A stretch of DNA of 27,833 nt from IMG/VR virus record IMGVR_UViG_3300044985_000394, positions 1 to 27,833 of that record; one strand, 5' to 3'. Position 1 is the first letter of the stretch. Each line of letters begins with the position of its first letter. Both the position numbers and the translations under genes were made by a program. The notes beneath the pieces are model-generated. The model was not told the origin of the DNA, did no database searches, and worked only from the letters and a program-made list of their open reading frames with translations. This document shows, piece after piece, positions 7,034 through 16,107 of this stretch. The DNA is from a virus.

Positions 7034-8634
7034 CTACTGGAGATGAAGCTTCTGGATGGATCGAATTTGCAGGAACTTCTGGGTTTGACGATCAGGGCGT
7101 TCCTGTATATGAGGATGCTGATTATCCCTATATTCAAGGAAGCTTTGCTGTTACACAAAGTTGTAGTAAGAGTAAGACATTAGGTTCTCTTGGTTTTGAT
7201 TATGCTTCGACTATATCTCTTCCTACAGATGGTGCTTTTCTTGTATGGCAATCATTTTCATCTCCATTTGCAATAGATGATTATGTTGGAACATCAACCA
7301 CATTTGCTGGAATGATGGTTCTTATTGGTGACGATGTAAGTAATTTTGAGGTATGGAATGTTGGTGGAAAAGATAAAACTCCTATGCCTTATGGTGGGTT
7401 TCAATGTCATGCTGTTAATACAACAGTTGCTGCTGATAATACATCAAACGGAACTAAAACAATTGATAGATATGTTGGTGCAGCAATAGCACTTACAGCA
7501 TATCCATCAAAAGGTAATCCACATCAAGTTGATGTTATGAGATTTGGAAGGTGTAGCGCTATATTTGAATTTGGAGAAGCTTTAAATTATGCTACAATTC
7601 CTGGGTTTGCTACTGAAAATGATAACCAAATTAATAGATGGGGATTGATTCAAGAAACTGCTGGTGGTTATTTATGGCAAGGTCGAATACAACTTGGAAG
7701 CGTATCAAACCTAGTTGATTTTAGAGATTCTAACAGAACTATATTTATTAAATGGACTCCAAAGGTTACAGCTAATTTTAATTTAATTGAGATTCTTAAT
7801 ACAGATAGTAATATTGAGATGACAGGTTTTACATTTCAAGTATTAGATGTATCAACTGCATCAAAAGGAAGATTGTTAATGACAGATGATGCAGATGTGG
7901 CAATAGATAAATGCACATTTATAGATATGGATTCATTTATATTTAGTGTAGGAGTTAATACAGTTACGATTGATGATACAACATTCCGTAGATGTGGATT
8001 AGTAACTCAAGATGGTGCTACATTTGATGGTTGTTTATTTGATGAACCATCAGGACCTGTTGGTTTTGAAGTAACAGATTTAGATGTTGTTGATAACTGT
8101 GTGTTTAATAGTGATGGAACTGGTTATGCTATGGAGTTAAATGCTTCAATGGCAGGCAACAGTTATACAATGTCAGGATGTTCATTTGTTGGTTATGCAG
8201 GTTCAGATGGAGATACCGGAAATGAGTGTATTTATAATAATACTGGAGGAACTGTAACAATTGGAGTTGGCACAGGTCAGATTCCAACCGTTCATGATGT
8301 TGGTATATCAGTAACAATTATTACTGCTTCAGTTCCTCTTTATATAATAGTTAAAGATGAAAATGGAGATCCAATTCAAAATGTTTGGGTTGGGATCTAT
8401 AAAACATCTGATAGAACGGAAATTAAAAATCAAGAAACAGATGTAAACGGAGAGGTTGATACAGGTTACACACAATCGACTCCGGAAGAGGTTGAAGTTA
8501 GATGTCGTAAAGCGTCATCTCTCGACGATCCAAGATATAAAAATTATAGTTCAATACAGACTATAGCAACAACTATAGGATTATCTTTAGCAGTTACAAT
8601 GATAGTGGATCCAAATAATAATGCTACAACTTAA
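6994..8634 (+). CDS. Virion beta-helix protein with C-terminal Ig-like/carboxypeptidase-regulatory-like domain
   Basis: The start is fixed by AAGGAGG 7-8 nt upstream even though it overlaps the previous gene by 40 nt. The 546-aa product is rich in Gly, Thr, Asp and beta-strand patterns. Residues about 260-430 show short repeated strand-turn units with C-x-F rungs (DKCTFIDMDSF, DDTTFRRCGL, DGCLFDEPSG, DNCVFNSDGTG, SGCSFVGYAG), typical of a right-handed parallel beta-helix. From about residue 450 a separate domain reads LYIIVKDENGDPIQNVWVGIY...TDVNGEVDTGY, the pattern of carboxypeptidase-regulatory-like/Ig-like domains often placed at the ends of phage fibres. It is likely a tail or surface adhesin. 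No catalytic site was recognised. Confidence 0.7.
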   Translation: MAAPSYTEDLTDIATGDEASGWIEFAGTSGFDDQGVPVYEDADYPYIQGSFAVTQSCSKSKTLGSLGFDYASTISLPTDGAFLVWQSFSSPFAIDDYVGTSTTFAGMMVLIGDDVSNFEVWNVGGKDKTPMPYGGFQCHAVNTTVAADNTSNGTKTIDRYVGAAIALTAYPSKGNPHQVDVMRFGRCSAIFEFGEALNYATIPGFATENDNQINRWGLIQETAGGYLWQGRIQLGSVSNLVDFRDSNRTIFIKWTPKVTANFNLIEILNTDSNIEMTGFTFQVLDVSTASKGRLLMTDDADVAIDKCTFIDMDSFIFSVGVNTVTIDDTTFRRCGLVTQDGATFDGCLFDEPSGPVGFEVTDLDVVDNCVFNSDGTGYAMELNASMAGNSYTMSGCSFVGYAGSDGDTGNECIYNNTGGTVTIGVGTGQIPTVHDVGISVTIITASVPLYIIVKDENGDPIQNVWVGIYKTSDRTEIKNQETDVNGEVDTGYTQSTPEEVEVRCRKASSLDDPRYKNYSSIQTIATTIGLSLAVTMIVDPNNNATT

Positions 8635-8657
8635 ATTTATAATGGGAGAAATAAGTC

Positions 8658-11198
8658 ATGGCTGATGCAACAATTTTAGACGGCGACATTGGTGTAAACT
8701 ACCTAGCAAATAATCGTCAAAAACTTATGTATTGGATTGGCGGAACATTAACAGAGTATACTATGAATGAAGTCTATTCAGCAATGGCAACACTGCTTGA
8801 TGAAACTACAACAATTGATAGTGGAACTGCGTTCTCCGCTGAAACTCCGGTTGAGTATACAACTGGAAAAATTGATACGGGCGATACCGAACCTTGGTAT
8901 ATGTCCTTTGATTTAATGGAAAAAATTACAAGTGGTGCTCTAAAGACATCTGGTTGGACTCGAGTTCAAGATTCTAATACTGGAATCATATGTGTTCAGG
9001 TCGATTCTGGTGGAGCAATTGTAGCTGGCGATAGAGGGTTCACAATTGTTCATAGTGATGGTGATGAGGGAGTTCTATTAGAGTTTGTTGAAACTGGTGG
9101 TGCCGTGGATCTATGTTTCATTAGACCATTAACAAGCGGTGTTGCAAATAGTTTTGCTGGTGCTACATCTGATGATCTAACTTGTAATACTCACGTTGCA
9201 GATGTATTAGAAACAGATGGTGTTGCAACAACTGGAGAAATGGTTTGGGCGAATCTATATTCAATTGGAACTATAGATCCAAACGTCCATCTATATCTAT
9301 ATCAGGGAGAAGCAGGAGATGATGCAGATAGAAACCGTGTATATTCATGGAATTGGGATGGTGTAGGCACAAATGAAGATTGGTATGCAAATGGTCATAT
9401 TGATATTTGTGTTGCCTTAAACGATCCAACTGATCCCACATGGTCAACAATTGATGCTGGTTATATTACTTGTTTTGCTCGTAAGTATGGCGATTTGTAT
9501 GCATCATTTGAGGTAGCAAACTCTGCAACTGCAGGTGGAAGGAACCCAATTCCGCTACAATCATCTGCTGACCTTGACAATACAACTGGCATTAGAACAG
9601 TTACTACTAGTCCTTTTTCTGATACACCATTGCTATTTACTGTTGGTGAAATTATTACAGAAGACGTATCAGGAGCAAGAGGTATTGTTACAGGACAATT
9701 GCTTGATGAATGGATCAGTTATATTCCGATTGATGATCCTCAAATTGAGTTCTTTAGTGCAGGTGGTCAAACCGTAACTGGTTCAGTTACAGGTTATACT
9801 GCAACAAGTGAAGCTGATGCTGATTCTGGTCCTGCTATTGCTGGTTGGTTTGGTCAAACAACCACACCAACAGTTACGTTTGCAAATACCACATTCGATG
9901 TTGATGATAATGGAACTCCAGAAAATTACGGTATTACAATCGACTGTAAATCTAATCCATTAACAGAAGTATATGAATGGTTAAAATATGCCACAAGAAA
10001 TGGTGAAGTAACAAATGATCTTAATGGTATTAATGGTGAGCGTTATATTGGTGGTGAAGTATACCTTGAGTATGATGGTGCTGTTGCAAGCGGAACTATT
10101 GGAGAAGGTGATGATGTATCACAAGCAACAACACTTGCTACTGGTGTAGTTATTTCTCATAACACAGTTGATAAAATTCTTTTATTGAGAGATACTAGAG
10201 GAACATTTAACACAGCTGCATTAATTACTTCAACAGATAATAGTGGTGAAGTGACTGCTAATATAGCTGCTGTAACCTTCGCACCGAAGACTGCTTCTCC
10301 ATTGGGAACATTTGCTGGTGGAACCTTCTTTGGGGCACGTGGTGTTCTTCTTGATAATTGGGCGACTTTGGATGAGAACTCATTCCAGTTAACACCTATT
10401 GAAGGTGGAACCAAAGAAAGACCACAGGCGTTTATCATTGAGGTTACAAATCTTTATGGTGGTCTTGAAACTGAAGATGATCATGATAGAGTATCAGTAT
10501 TTCGTCTTGCAACATCTGGTGGAATTGTTAAGAAAACTGAATACAATGCAGTTGGTGGTGAAACTCCTGGTGATGCTACTTTGGTTGTTTCAGGTGGTAT
10601 TACACAAGACACACCTGGTAAATCTACAGGTGGGTGGTTAGTATTAGTTGATGATCCTGATGTGATTGGTGCTGAATATAAAATCAGATATGACTCTTGG
10701 GATACATCTACATTTACACTTTCTAATGTCCCTAACTTTACATCAGATGCAGGAACATCTGAAACTCAAGTTCAGTATGATACCGGCACACCTTTTGCAG
10801 CTGTAAAACGTGGTGATTTAGTTTACAATTCAACTCAAGGTGCAGTTGGTTATGTTAAAACTGTAGATTCAGATACTGTATTACAACTTGAAGGCACTGG
10901 TATTGATAGTCAGTCAGATGGTGATGTAATTGAAATTAACTGTATTCCAATTACAGTTGTTTCTGATGATGATGTCTACGTTCCATTTATTGACAAAATC
11001 GCTGCCGCAGCTTCCGAAAGTGTATCTGTTATTTTTGGTGCTGAACTTTACTTTAGAGTAAAAGTAAGAAATACAAGATCATCAGCTCCAAATGGTCCAA
11101 TTAAACCATACAGTTCTGATGGAACAGTTGCCACAAGCACAAGTAATCAATCGGTTCCTGTTATTAGAACCGAGGATACAATTATATCAACACCATAA
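8658..11198 (+). CDS. Large virion structural protein, beta-rich
   Basis: This 846-aa acidic, Gly/Thr/Asp-rich product has few Lys or Cys and many short strand-turn patterns, as expected of an extracellular virion protein. The N-terminus (ILDGDIGVNYLANNRQKLMYWIGG) is helical; the middle contains repeated small modules such as GARGIVTGQLLDEW, GSVTGYTATSEAD and GAVGYVKTVDSDTVLQLEG, similar to tail-fibre beta-prism insertions; WLKYATRNGE and EVYLEYDG lie near residues 440-475. A C-terminal segment FRVKVRNTRSSAPNGPIKPY leads to a Thr/Ser-rich end. Ribosome binding site GGGAGAAATAAGTC precedes the ATG. I cannot assign it to a named tail component; its place between two beta-helix proteins suggests a fibre, collar or decoration part. 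Confidence 0.66.
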   Translation: MADATILDGDIGVNYLANNRQKLMYWIGGTLTEYTMNEVYSAMATLLDETTTIDSGTAFSAETPVEYTTGKIDTGDTEPWYMSFDLMEKITSGALKTSGWTRVQDSNTGIICVQVDSGGAIVAGDRGFTIVHSDGDEGVLLEFVETGGAVDLCFIRPLTSGVANSFAGATSDDLTCNTHVADVLETDGVATTGEMVWANLYSIGTIDPNVHLYLYQGEAGDDADRNRVYSWNWDGVGTNEDWYANGHIDICVALNDPTDPTWSTIDAGYITCFARKYGDLYASFEVANSATAGGRNPIPLQSSADLDNTTGIRTVTTSPFSDTPLLFTVGEIITEDVSGARGIVTGQLLDEWISYIPIDDPQIEFFSAGGQTVTGSVTGYTATSEADADSGPAIAGWFGQTTTPTVTFANTTFDVDDNGTPENYGITIDCKSNPLTEVYEWLKYATRNGEVTNDLNGINGERYIGGEVYLEYDGAVASGTIGEGDDVSQATTLATGVVISHNTVDKILLLRDTRGTFNTAALITSTDNSGEVTANIAAVTFAPKTASPLGTFAGGTFFGARGVLLDNWATLDENSFQLTPIEGGTKERPQAFIIEVTNLYGGLETEDDHDRVSVFRLATSGGIVKKTEYNAVGGETPGDATLVVSGGITQDTPGKSTGGWLVLVDDPDVIGAEYKIRYDSWDTSTFTLSNVPNFTSDAGTSETQVQYDTGTPFAAVKRGDLVYNSTQGAVGYVKTVDSDTVLQLEGTGIDSQSDGDVIEINCIPITVVSDDDVYVPFIDKIAAAASESVSVIFGAELYFRVKVRNTRSSAPNGPIKPYSSDGTVATSTSNQSVPVIRTEDTIISTP

Positions 11199-11216
11199 AA
11201 AGAAAGGGGTAACTTA

Positions 11217-11435
11217 ATGGGTGGATTTAGTGTAGAATCTTTGGACAATGGCATCGAAGCAAGCAAGAAGAACATTCTAGTTTTTGAAGATGCCATTGAT
11301 AAAGAACGAAATACTATTAAAGAGTATCGAGAAATGATTGATATAATTGAACGTAAAAAAAGAGAAGCAAAGATCCGTAAAGAAATGTCATCTCAAGTTG
11401 AAGTTGTAAGGGATGGTGACCCTATGTTAAACTGA
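11217..11435 (+). CDS. Small coiled-coil protein in the virion gene group
   Basis: The 72-aa product is dominated by one amphipathic helix from about residue 10 to 60 with heptad-like spacing (NILVFEDAIDKERNTIKEYREMIDIIERKKREAK), ending in a polar tail. AGAAAGGGGTAACTTA before the ATG is a good ribosome binding site. It lies between two large structural genes in the same direction and is probably a small assembly or linker protein. No family recognised. Confidence 0.65.
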   Translation: MGGFSVESLDNGIEASKKNILVFEDAIDKERNTIKEYREMIDIIERKKREAKIRKEMSSQVEVVRDGDPMLN

Positions 11436-11450
11436 TAGGAGATAAATGAT

Positions 11451-12746
11451 ATGGCAGTTCGTTATGATGTAACCATAGATTGGGTTTCCAGTCCGCGTCT
11501 CCTAACAGTTGATGCAACGTCAGTTGAAATTTCGGTGCAAGAGATTGTTGATACTTGTAGATTCTTAGAAGATACAACTCCAGGTGAAAATTATGATTAT
11601 CTTATTGATGCTGCTGGAAAGGAACCTTTAGGAGGAACCACTTCCGTTGGTATTACTGCTACCCTAAACAATTGCCAGATTGCATTTGAAGCAAGAGCAG
11701 GACCTAATTGGGTTTTATGTACGATCTCGGGCGGTAACATTGTTGCGGTGGATGAAAATGGGGCAGCGTTAGATCCTCGCTATCCCACTGCCTTTACATC
11801 TGTTGATAGAGCTGCATCTTCATCCGCTACATTATCAGAGGCGGAGGGGAGTGATCCAGCTGCAGTTGCTGAAGCTGTTTGGGAAGCAAAAGTCAGTGGT
11901 TTTCAACCAGCTACTGTTGGAGCAGGATTCCAGACTCTTCTATATGGTGAATATATTTTTGTTGATGGTAATAGTGCTTATTCAGGAACAGGAACATTTG
12001 GACTTGGAACAAAAGCACAACCTTTGAATAACATTAATGATGCTGTAACTGTTGCAAATAGTAGAAAAATTAAAAGGTTAATGTTACTATCTAGTATGAC
12101 AGTTGAGGCGGATGATGATATTTCTAATAAATCTATTGAGACAATCGGAACAATGGGTATAGATTTAACACTAGCTCCAGACTGCACTTGTAATTCAACA
12201 ATTTTTAGATATTTAAATATAGAAGGAACTGTATCAAATGGAGACATTATTCAAATTGAAAATTGTTCGATTATGAATTTAGAAAATTTCACTGGTATTA
12301 TGAACAACGTTGCTTTTGGTCAGGGATCTGAAATATCAATTGGAAATTGGGCAACAATTATTCAAGCAACAGCAGGAGGAAATCCAACAAATGAGCCAGA
12401 GATTAATATAGGAACTGGTTCTCTTAATATTTCTCATTTTGCAGGTAACTTAAAACTAACCGGAAAAACGGGAAGTAACAGAACGATTATTAATGCAGAT
12501 TCTATGAATATACTTATTGCTTCATCATGTGTTGCCGGAATTATTCAATTATTAGGAGTTGGTATAATTGAATCTGATAATTCTGGACCAGGATGTCAAG
12601 TTGATTCAGATGGTTTTATCTCTATTGAAAATATTATTGATAATGTTTGGGATGAGGATCTGACAGATCATATTACAGAGGATAGCTCTGGTCAGGAAAT
12701 AAAAAATATCAAGAAAGATACTGGTTTAATACCAGGTATATTATAA
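11451..12746 (+). CDS. Virion protein with predicted beta-helix domain
   Basis: The 431-aa product has an N-terminal domain of about 115 residues (VRYDVTIDWVSSPRLLTVDATSVEISVQEIVDTCR...NCQIAFEARAG), then a Ser/Ala-rich hinge (about 120-137). Next comes AVAEAVWEAKVSGF...GAGFQTLLYG and a FVDGNSAYSGTGTFGLGTKAQPLNN segment, which resembles the opening of phage beta-helix domains (G-x-G-x-x-x-P-x-x-x-I-x-x-A). Residues about 200-390 are short strand repeats. The C-terminus NVWDEDLTDHITEDSSGQEIKNI repeats the pattern of the AVWEAK segment, suggesting an internal duplicated cap. Ribosome binding site TAGGAGATAAATGAT. It is likely a tail or collar adhesin acting with the 546- and 846-aa proteins. Confidence 0.66.
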   Translation: MAVRYDVTIDWVSSPRLLTVDATSVEISVQEIVDTCRFLEDTTPGENYDYLIDAAGKEPLGGTTSVGITATLNNCQIAFEARAGPNWVLCTISGGNIVAVDENGAALDPRYPTAFTSVDRAASSSATLSEAEGSDPAAVAEAVWEAKVSGFQPATVGAGFQTLLYGEYIFVDGNSAYSGTGTFGLGTKAQPLNNINDAVTVANSRKIKRLMLLSSMTVEADDDISNKSIETIGTMGIDLTLAPDCTCNSTIFRYLNIEGTVSNGDIIQIENCSIMNLENFTGIMNNVAFGQGSEISIGNWATIIQATAGGNPTNEPEINIGTGSLNISHFAGNLKLTGKTGSNRTIINADSMNILIASSCVAGIIQLLGVGIIESDNSGPGCQVDSDGFISIENIIDNVWDEDLTDHITEDSSGQEIKNIKKDTGLIPGIL

Positions 12747-12756
12747 GGAGAGTAAT

Positions 12757-13275
12757 ATGCTACAAGGAGTTATTAATCAACCTGTATCTGAACACTTTAC
12801 AGTTTCAGATATCAATGGTAACTTAATAACAGGTATCGTTCCAGGAGCATTTACTTTATATGTATATAATCCAACAGGTAATGAAGTATCAGGTTCTGTG
12901 TCTGGATCAATTACAGAACTTGGAAGTGGAAATTATAAATATGCATTTACTCCAAACTCTGAGGGAACATGGTATGTAAATGCAACACACCCAACTTACT
13001 TTCCTTGGGGTAAAGCGGATGATGTTCAAATATTCAATGCAGACTTAACAATGATATATGATTCTGTAGAAAAAACTCTTGGTCTATCAAAGCATAATAT
13101 GTACATAGATAATCCAACATATGATGAGAGTGGGAATATGATTGCAGCAAGAGTAAGAACATATTCCGATAAAGCTTCTGTTGGAACAGTAAATAATGTT
13201 ATTGAAACTTATCGTATTGAAGCAGATGGAACCGAATGTGGTCAATTCACATATTGGAAACAGGTGGTGGAATAA
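12757..13275 (+). CDS. Ig-like virion protein
   Basis: The 172-aa product starts with a beta-sandwich-like domain (EHFTVSDINGNLITGIV...ITELGSGNYKYAFTP...GTWYVNATHP), an Ig-like/invasin-like pattern frequent in phage structural proteins. A second half (LGLSKHNMYIDNPTYDESGNM...VRTYSDKASVG... ECGQFTYWKQVVE) has the look of a conserved phage particle module. Ribosome binding site AAGGAGAGTAAT is strong. Its stop overlaps the ATG of the GIY-YIG gene (TAATG), so the nuclease uses its translation. Precise location in the particle is unknown. Confidence 0.65.
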   Translation: MLQGVINQPVSEHFTVSDINGNLITGIVPGAFTLYVYNPTGNEVSGSVSGSITELGSGNYKYAFTPNSEGTWYVNATHPTYFPWGKADDVQIFNADLTMIYDSVEKTLGLSKHNMYIDNPTYDESGNMIAARVRTYSDKASVGTVNNVIETYRIEADGTECGQFTYWKQVVE

Positions 13276-14102
13276 TGTTAATTTATAGATGCTTAAATCT
13301 AAAGAATGAAAAATGCTATATTGGTAAAAGTATATTTTCGTTAAATATTAGAATAAAACAGCATCTATGTGATATGGAGAAAAATAAATATAAATCTACA
13401 TTACATGACGCTTTAAGAAAATATAGTTCTGAAAATTTTTCTTGGGATATTCTATGGAAAGGAAATTGTTCAAAAAATTGGTTAAATGAATTAGAAAAAT
13501 TTTATATTTATTTCTTTGATTCTTTTAAATCTGGTTATAATATGACACAAGGTGGGGAAGGAGGTCCACTATGGACCAAAGAAAGAATATCTATTGAAAG
13601 AAGAAAATTAGCTGCTAAAAAAGCTTGTGAAAATAGGGATAACACTTATTTAAAAAATGGAATCTTTAAAAATATGACTATTGAAGAAAGAAGAAGAAAT
13701 ATATTAAAAAGAGATAATAGCTATTTAAAAGGTAGTAATAATCCCTTTTGTAAATTATCTGAAGAAAGAAAGAAGGAAATTATAGAGAAGGGAAATAAAA
13801 AACGACGTTTATATAAACCAACTAAAGAGACAAATTTAAAAATATCAGATGTTTTGATAGAGAAAGAATGTTTTGTTGGTAGAAAAAATCCAATGTCTAA
13901 AAAATATAAAATGGTATCGCCACAAGGAATTATTTTTACAGTTAAAGATGGTTTATTAAATTTTTGTAATGAAATGAATTTATCATTTTCTATGATAAGG
14001 AGAAGTTTAAAAAATAGCATAGAGGTAAGTTCTAATCAAAAAAATTTAAGAAGTGAGAAATCAAAAAGTACTATTGGTTGGAGGGCAATCGAATGTCAGT
14101 AA
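13275..14102 (+). CDS. GIY-YIG homing endonuclease
   Basis: I chose the ATG at 13275, overlapping the upstream TAA, not the longer in-frame start at 13236; this puts the GIY-YIG domain at the very N-terminus as expected. LIYRCLNLKNEKCYIGKS supplies the Y4 and Y15-I16-G17 signature, R26 and H30 fit the catalytic Arg region, and E72 or E74 in NELEKFYIYFF fits the metal-binding Glu. Then come basic linker repeats (NTYLKNGIFKNMTIEERRRNI, NSYLKGSNNPFCKLSEERKKEI) of NUMOD type and a C-terminal helix-turn-helix-like unit (SPQGIIFTVKDGLLNFCNEMNLSFSMIRRSL). It is a mobile element; its base composition is even more A-rich than its neighbours, suggesting separate origin. About 275 aa, typical for the class. 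Confidence 0.92.
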   Translation: MLIYRCLNLKNEKCYIGKSIFSLNIRIKQHLCDMEKNKYKSTLHDALRKYSSENFSWDILWKGNCSKNWLNELEKFYIYFFDSFKSGYNMTQGGEGGPLWTKERISIERRKLAAKKACENRDNTYLKNGIFKNMTIEERRRNILKRDNSYLKGSNNPFCKLSEERKKEIIEKGNKKRRLYKPTKETNLKISDVLIEKECFVGRKNPMSKKYKMVSPQGIIFTVKDGLLNFCNEMNLSFSMIRRSLKNSIEVSSNQKNLRSEKSKSTIGWRAIECQ

Positions 14103-14302
14103 GCATCGCAACTGGAGGAATGTTTCGAGATTGTTGCGGTGGTGGAGGTACAGGATTTGGAGGTGGAGCGCCACCAACTAGTCAATTAGCAGAAAAACAA
14201 AAGTTTGCAGTTACAGTTGATAAAGTATATTTTAGAAATGTTAAGGAAAAAGATAAAGGATTAAAAATTCTTGTTAAACAAATTACAATAGGTGATTATT
14301 AA
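14093..14302 (+). CDS. Small glycine-rich protein of unknown function
   Basis: The ATG at 14093 is chosen over an in-frame TTG at 14078, because GGAGGG lies 8 nt before the ATG. The 69-aa product has an N-terminal Gly/Cys-rich piece (DCCGGGGTGFGGGAPP, about 13-28) and a charged beta-like C-terminus (FAVTVDKVYFRNVKEKDKGLKILVKQITIGD). Its 5' end overlaps the GIY-YIG gene by 10 nt. The preceding Ig-like gene and this one would have been adjacent before the nuclease arrived. No family recognised. Confidence 0.6.
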   Translation: MSVSIATGGMFRDCCGGGGTGFGGGAPPTSQLAEKQKFAVTVDKVYFRNVKEKDKGLKILVKQITIGDY

Positions 14303-14317
14303 AAGAGGTAAAAAATA

Positions 14318-15016
14318 ATGTTATATTTAAATCCAACTAAAGAAAAGGTTTTGACATTTGAAGTTGAATTGTCAGGAGCAAGTTCTTCAGAAATTAATGG
14401 GTTTGTAAGATTCTTTATTTCCGAAGAAGTTCAACTTGGATTTCCAGTCGTCGTTGGAGATAATCAAATACAGGCAGTTATTGCTCCATTAAAAAATCTT
14501 GTTAAGAAAGCTATTAAAAATGGAACAGTATTTGAAGCTCAACTTGATTTATATACAGAAGATCAAGATTATTTTAGTCCTTGGAAAGGTGAAATAGAAG
14601 TTAAGATGCCTGTGACAATTGAAGCTAAAATAGCAGATGAAGATGATCGTTCTCGAGTTAGTGAGAATAGAAAAACTGGAGTCAAAGTTAAGTCTGTTTC
14701 AGAATCAAGTGATAAGACCAAGTTAAAAAAGGAACAAATTGTTGAGGAGAAGCTTAGTCAATATAGAAATATTAAAACTACAAATGTTAAACCAAAAACT
14801 GAAAAGAGAAAAATTACAAGAAACGATCTTAAAAAACACGTTAATGAAGAGTTCATTTATAAATATATGGCAAAAGTTGGAAGTAAAACCAAACGGATTC
14901 AAGACATCATATATGAACAAGCAACAAATGCTGCAGCAAGTGGAGATCAATATAAAATCTTAAAAGAAGTCGTAAAAATACTTGGTAAGAAAAAACCAAA
15001 TCAGAAGCGAGGATAA
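14318..15016 (+). CDS. Unknown protein with beta N-terminal domain and basic C-terminus
   Basis: Of 232 residues, about 1-110 look like a beta-sandwich (LTFEVELSGASSSEINGFVRFFIS...FEAQLDLYTEDQDYFSPWKGEIEVKMPV). A highly charged linker (about 110-175) follows, and then a Lys-rich helical end (NDLKKHVNEEFIYKYMAKVGSKTKRIQDIIYEQATNAAAS...). Such an arrangement is seen in phage scaffold or assembly proteins, but I do not recognise the family. AAGAGGTAAAAAATA precedes the ATG. It is directly followed by a lipoprotein gene at 3 nt spacing. Confidence 0.6.
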   Translation: MLYLNPTKEKVLTFEVELSGASSSEINGFVRFFISEEVQLGFPVVVGDNQIQAVIAPLKNLVKKAIKNGTVFEAQLDLYTEDQDYFSPWKGEIEVKMPVTIEAKIADEDDRSRVSENRKTGVKVKSVSESSDKTKLKKEQIVEEKLSQYRNIKTTNVKPKTEKRKITRNDLKKHVNEEFIYKYMAKVGSKTKRIQDIIYEQATNAAASGDQYKILKEVVKILGKKKPNQKRG

Positions 15017-15019
15017 GTT

Positions 15020-15559
15020 ATGAAAAGTTTAGTTATGGCATTGTGTTCAGGTGTATTACTTTTAATGGTAGCGTGTTCGAGTATTGGACTACAACCAGGA
15101 GGAGTAACAGTTCCTTGTATTGTTGATAAACCGGATGGTTCACAAATTGAATTAAGTCAGTTTTGTATTGAAGTTAGAGAAGCTGGAAGAGTGAGTTATA
15201 TTTGCAATTTGGAACAAGATTATAGTCTCGACCCATGTGTTCTTCATAGGGGATTAGAAGTTGTATCTAAAGAAGGTCTAATATTAGAAGGATATACATT
15301 TAAAGAGTTTAAAAAATGGGCAGACTATACTAAAGACCGTGTTAAAAATGGTTTATCATTTGGTGATCTACAAACCATAGTTTTAGCTCAATTTACTAAA
15401 ATAAATAAAATGGTTGGTGCTCAAATTCTTCTTCTTGGTGGCACATTTTTACAAATTCCACAAGCTGAAATAATTCCTCCAGATGATATTATTCTTGTAA
15501 TATCTAGTATTGATGATCTCGTGGTCGAAGTGAGGGGATTAAGCATATGGATAGAATAA
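15020..15559 (+). CDS. Predicted lipoprotein
   Basis: The 179-aa product has a type II signal peptide: MKSLVMALCSGVLLLMVAC with a lipobox (L-M-V-A-C, Cys19), then an SSIGL tail. The mature part contains Cys residues (C33, C48, C61, C72 approximately) that may form disulfides in the periplasm, and a C-terminal hydrophobic stretch (GAQILLLGGTFLQIP). It leads the run of membrane-related genes here. A phage lipoprotein in this setting may act in lysis or superinfection exclusion. It overlaps the next gene by 13 nt. Confidence 0.68.
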   Translation: MKSLVMALCSGVLLLMVACSSIGLQPGGVTVPCIVDKPDGSQIELSQFCIEVREAGRVSYICNLEQDYSLDPCVLHRGLEVVSKEGLILEGYTFKEFKKWADYTKDRVKNGLSFGDLQTIVLAQFTKINKMVGAQILLLGGTFLQIPQAEIIPPDDIILVISSIDDLVVEVRGLSIWIE

Positions 15560-16107
15560 AAGATCTAGGACAATATTATGTATATCGTCATTTGATGGAT
15601 AATGGAGATCTTTTGGAATTTGCTACTCATTCATTTGTTGGAAGAATGATACGTAAGATAACAAAGAAGGATGTTAATCATACTGCTCTTTTATGGTGTG
15701 TGGATCAGTTTAAAAATATTAAAGATAGAAAATTTATAATGGAAGCATTAGCAAATGGTCTTGAATTGAATTTAATATCTGCTAGATTAAAAAATTATAA
15801 AGGAACTATATATTGGCATTCTCTAAAGAGTGAGTATAATGAATATAGAGATGAAGTTGCAAGTATTTGTCTTTTAGCAGAAGGTCGAGTAGTAGAAATG
15901 AAATATGACTATATATCATTAATTCGTAACTCATATAAAAAGGTTAGTGTTGATGTAGAAAAATATAGCTTTTGTTCTGAATTTGCTCAATGGGTATTAG
16001 AAGAATCTAAAATATTAGAAAAACAAGATAGAGCTTTGAGACCAGGTGAATTTGACAACCTTGGAATTTATAAACCAAGAATTAAAATATATTCATGGAA
16101 ATCATAA
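15547..16107 (+). CDS. Permuted papain-like (YiiX/NlpC-P60 superfamily) amidase
   Basis: The 186-aa product shows the permuted NlpC/P60 layout. GDLLEFATHSFVGRMIRKITKKDVNHTALLW contains the GDLL opening and the catalytic His (H45), and the nucleophile Cys lies near the C-terminus in SFCSEFAQWVL (C143). In this superfamily the His precedes the Cys; members cleave peptidoglycan peptides, other amide bonds or lipid esters. There is no signal peptide, so export would need a holin, and a holin-like gene lies two genes downstream. I therefore consider it a candidate endolysin or envelope hydrolase, although a virion-associated role is also possible. GAGGGGATTAAGCAT precedes the ATG, which lies inside the previous gene. 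Confidence 0.68.
   Translation: MDRIKDLGQYYVYRHLMDNGDLLEFATHSFVGRMIRKITKKDVNHTALLWCVDQFKNIKDRKFIMEALANGLELNLISARLKNYKGTIYWHSLKSEYNEYRDEVASICLLAEGRVVEMKYDYISLIRNSYKKVSVDVEKYSFCSEFAQWVLEESKILEKQDRALRPGEFDNLGIYKPRIKIYSWKS

Noticed and set aside
10157-10438. 93-codon minus-strand frame within the 846-aa gene
   Set aside because: It is the shadow of a beta-rich coding region, with no ribosome binding site or recognisable domain.
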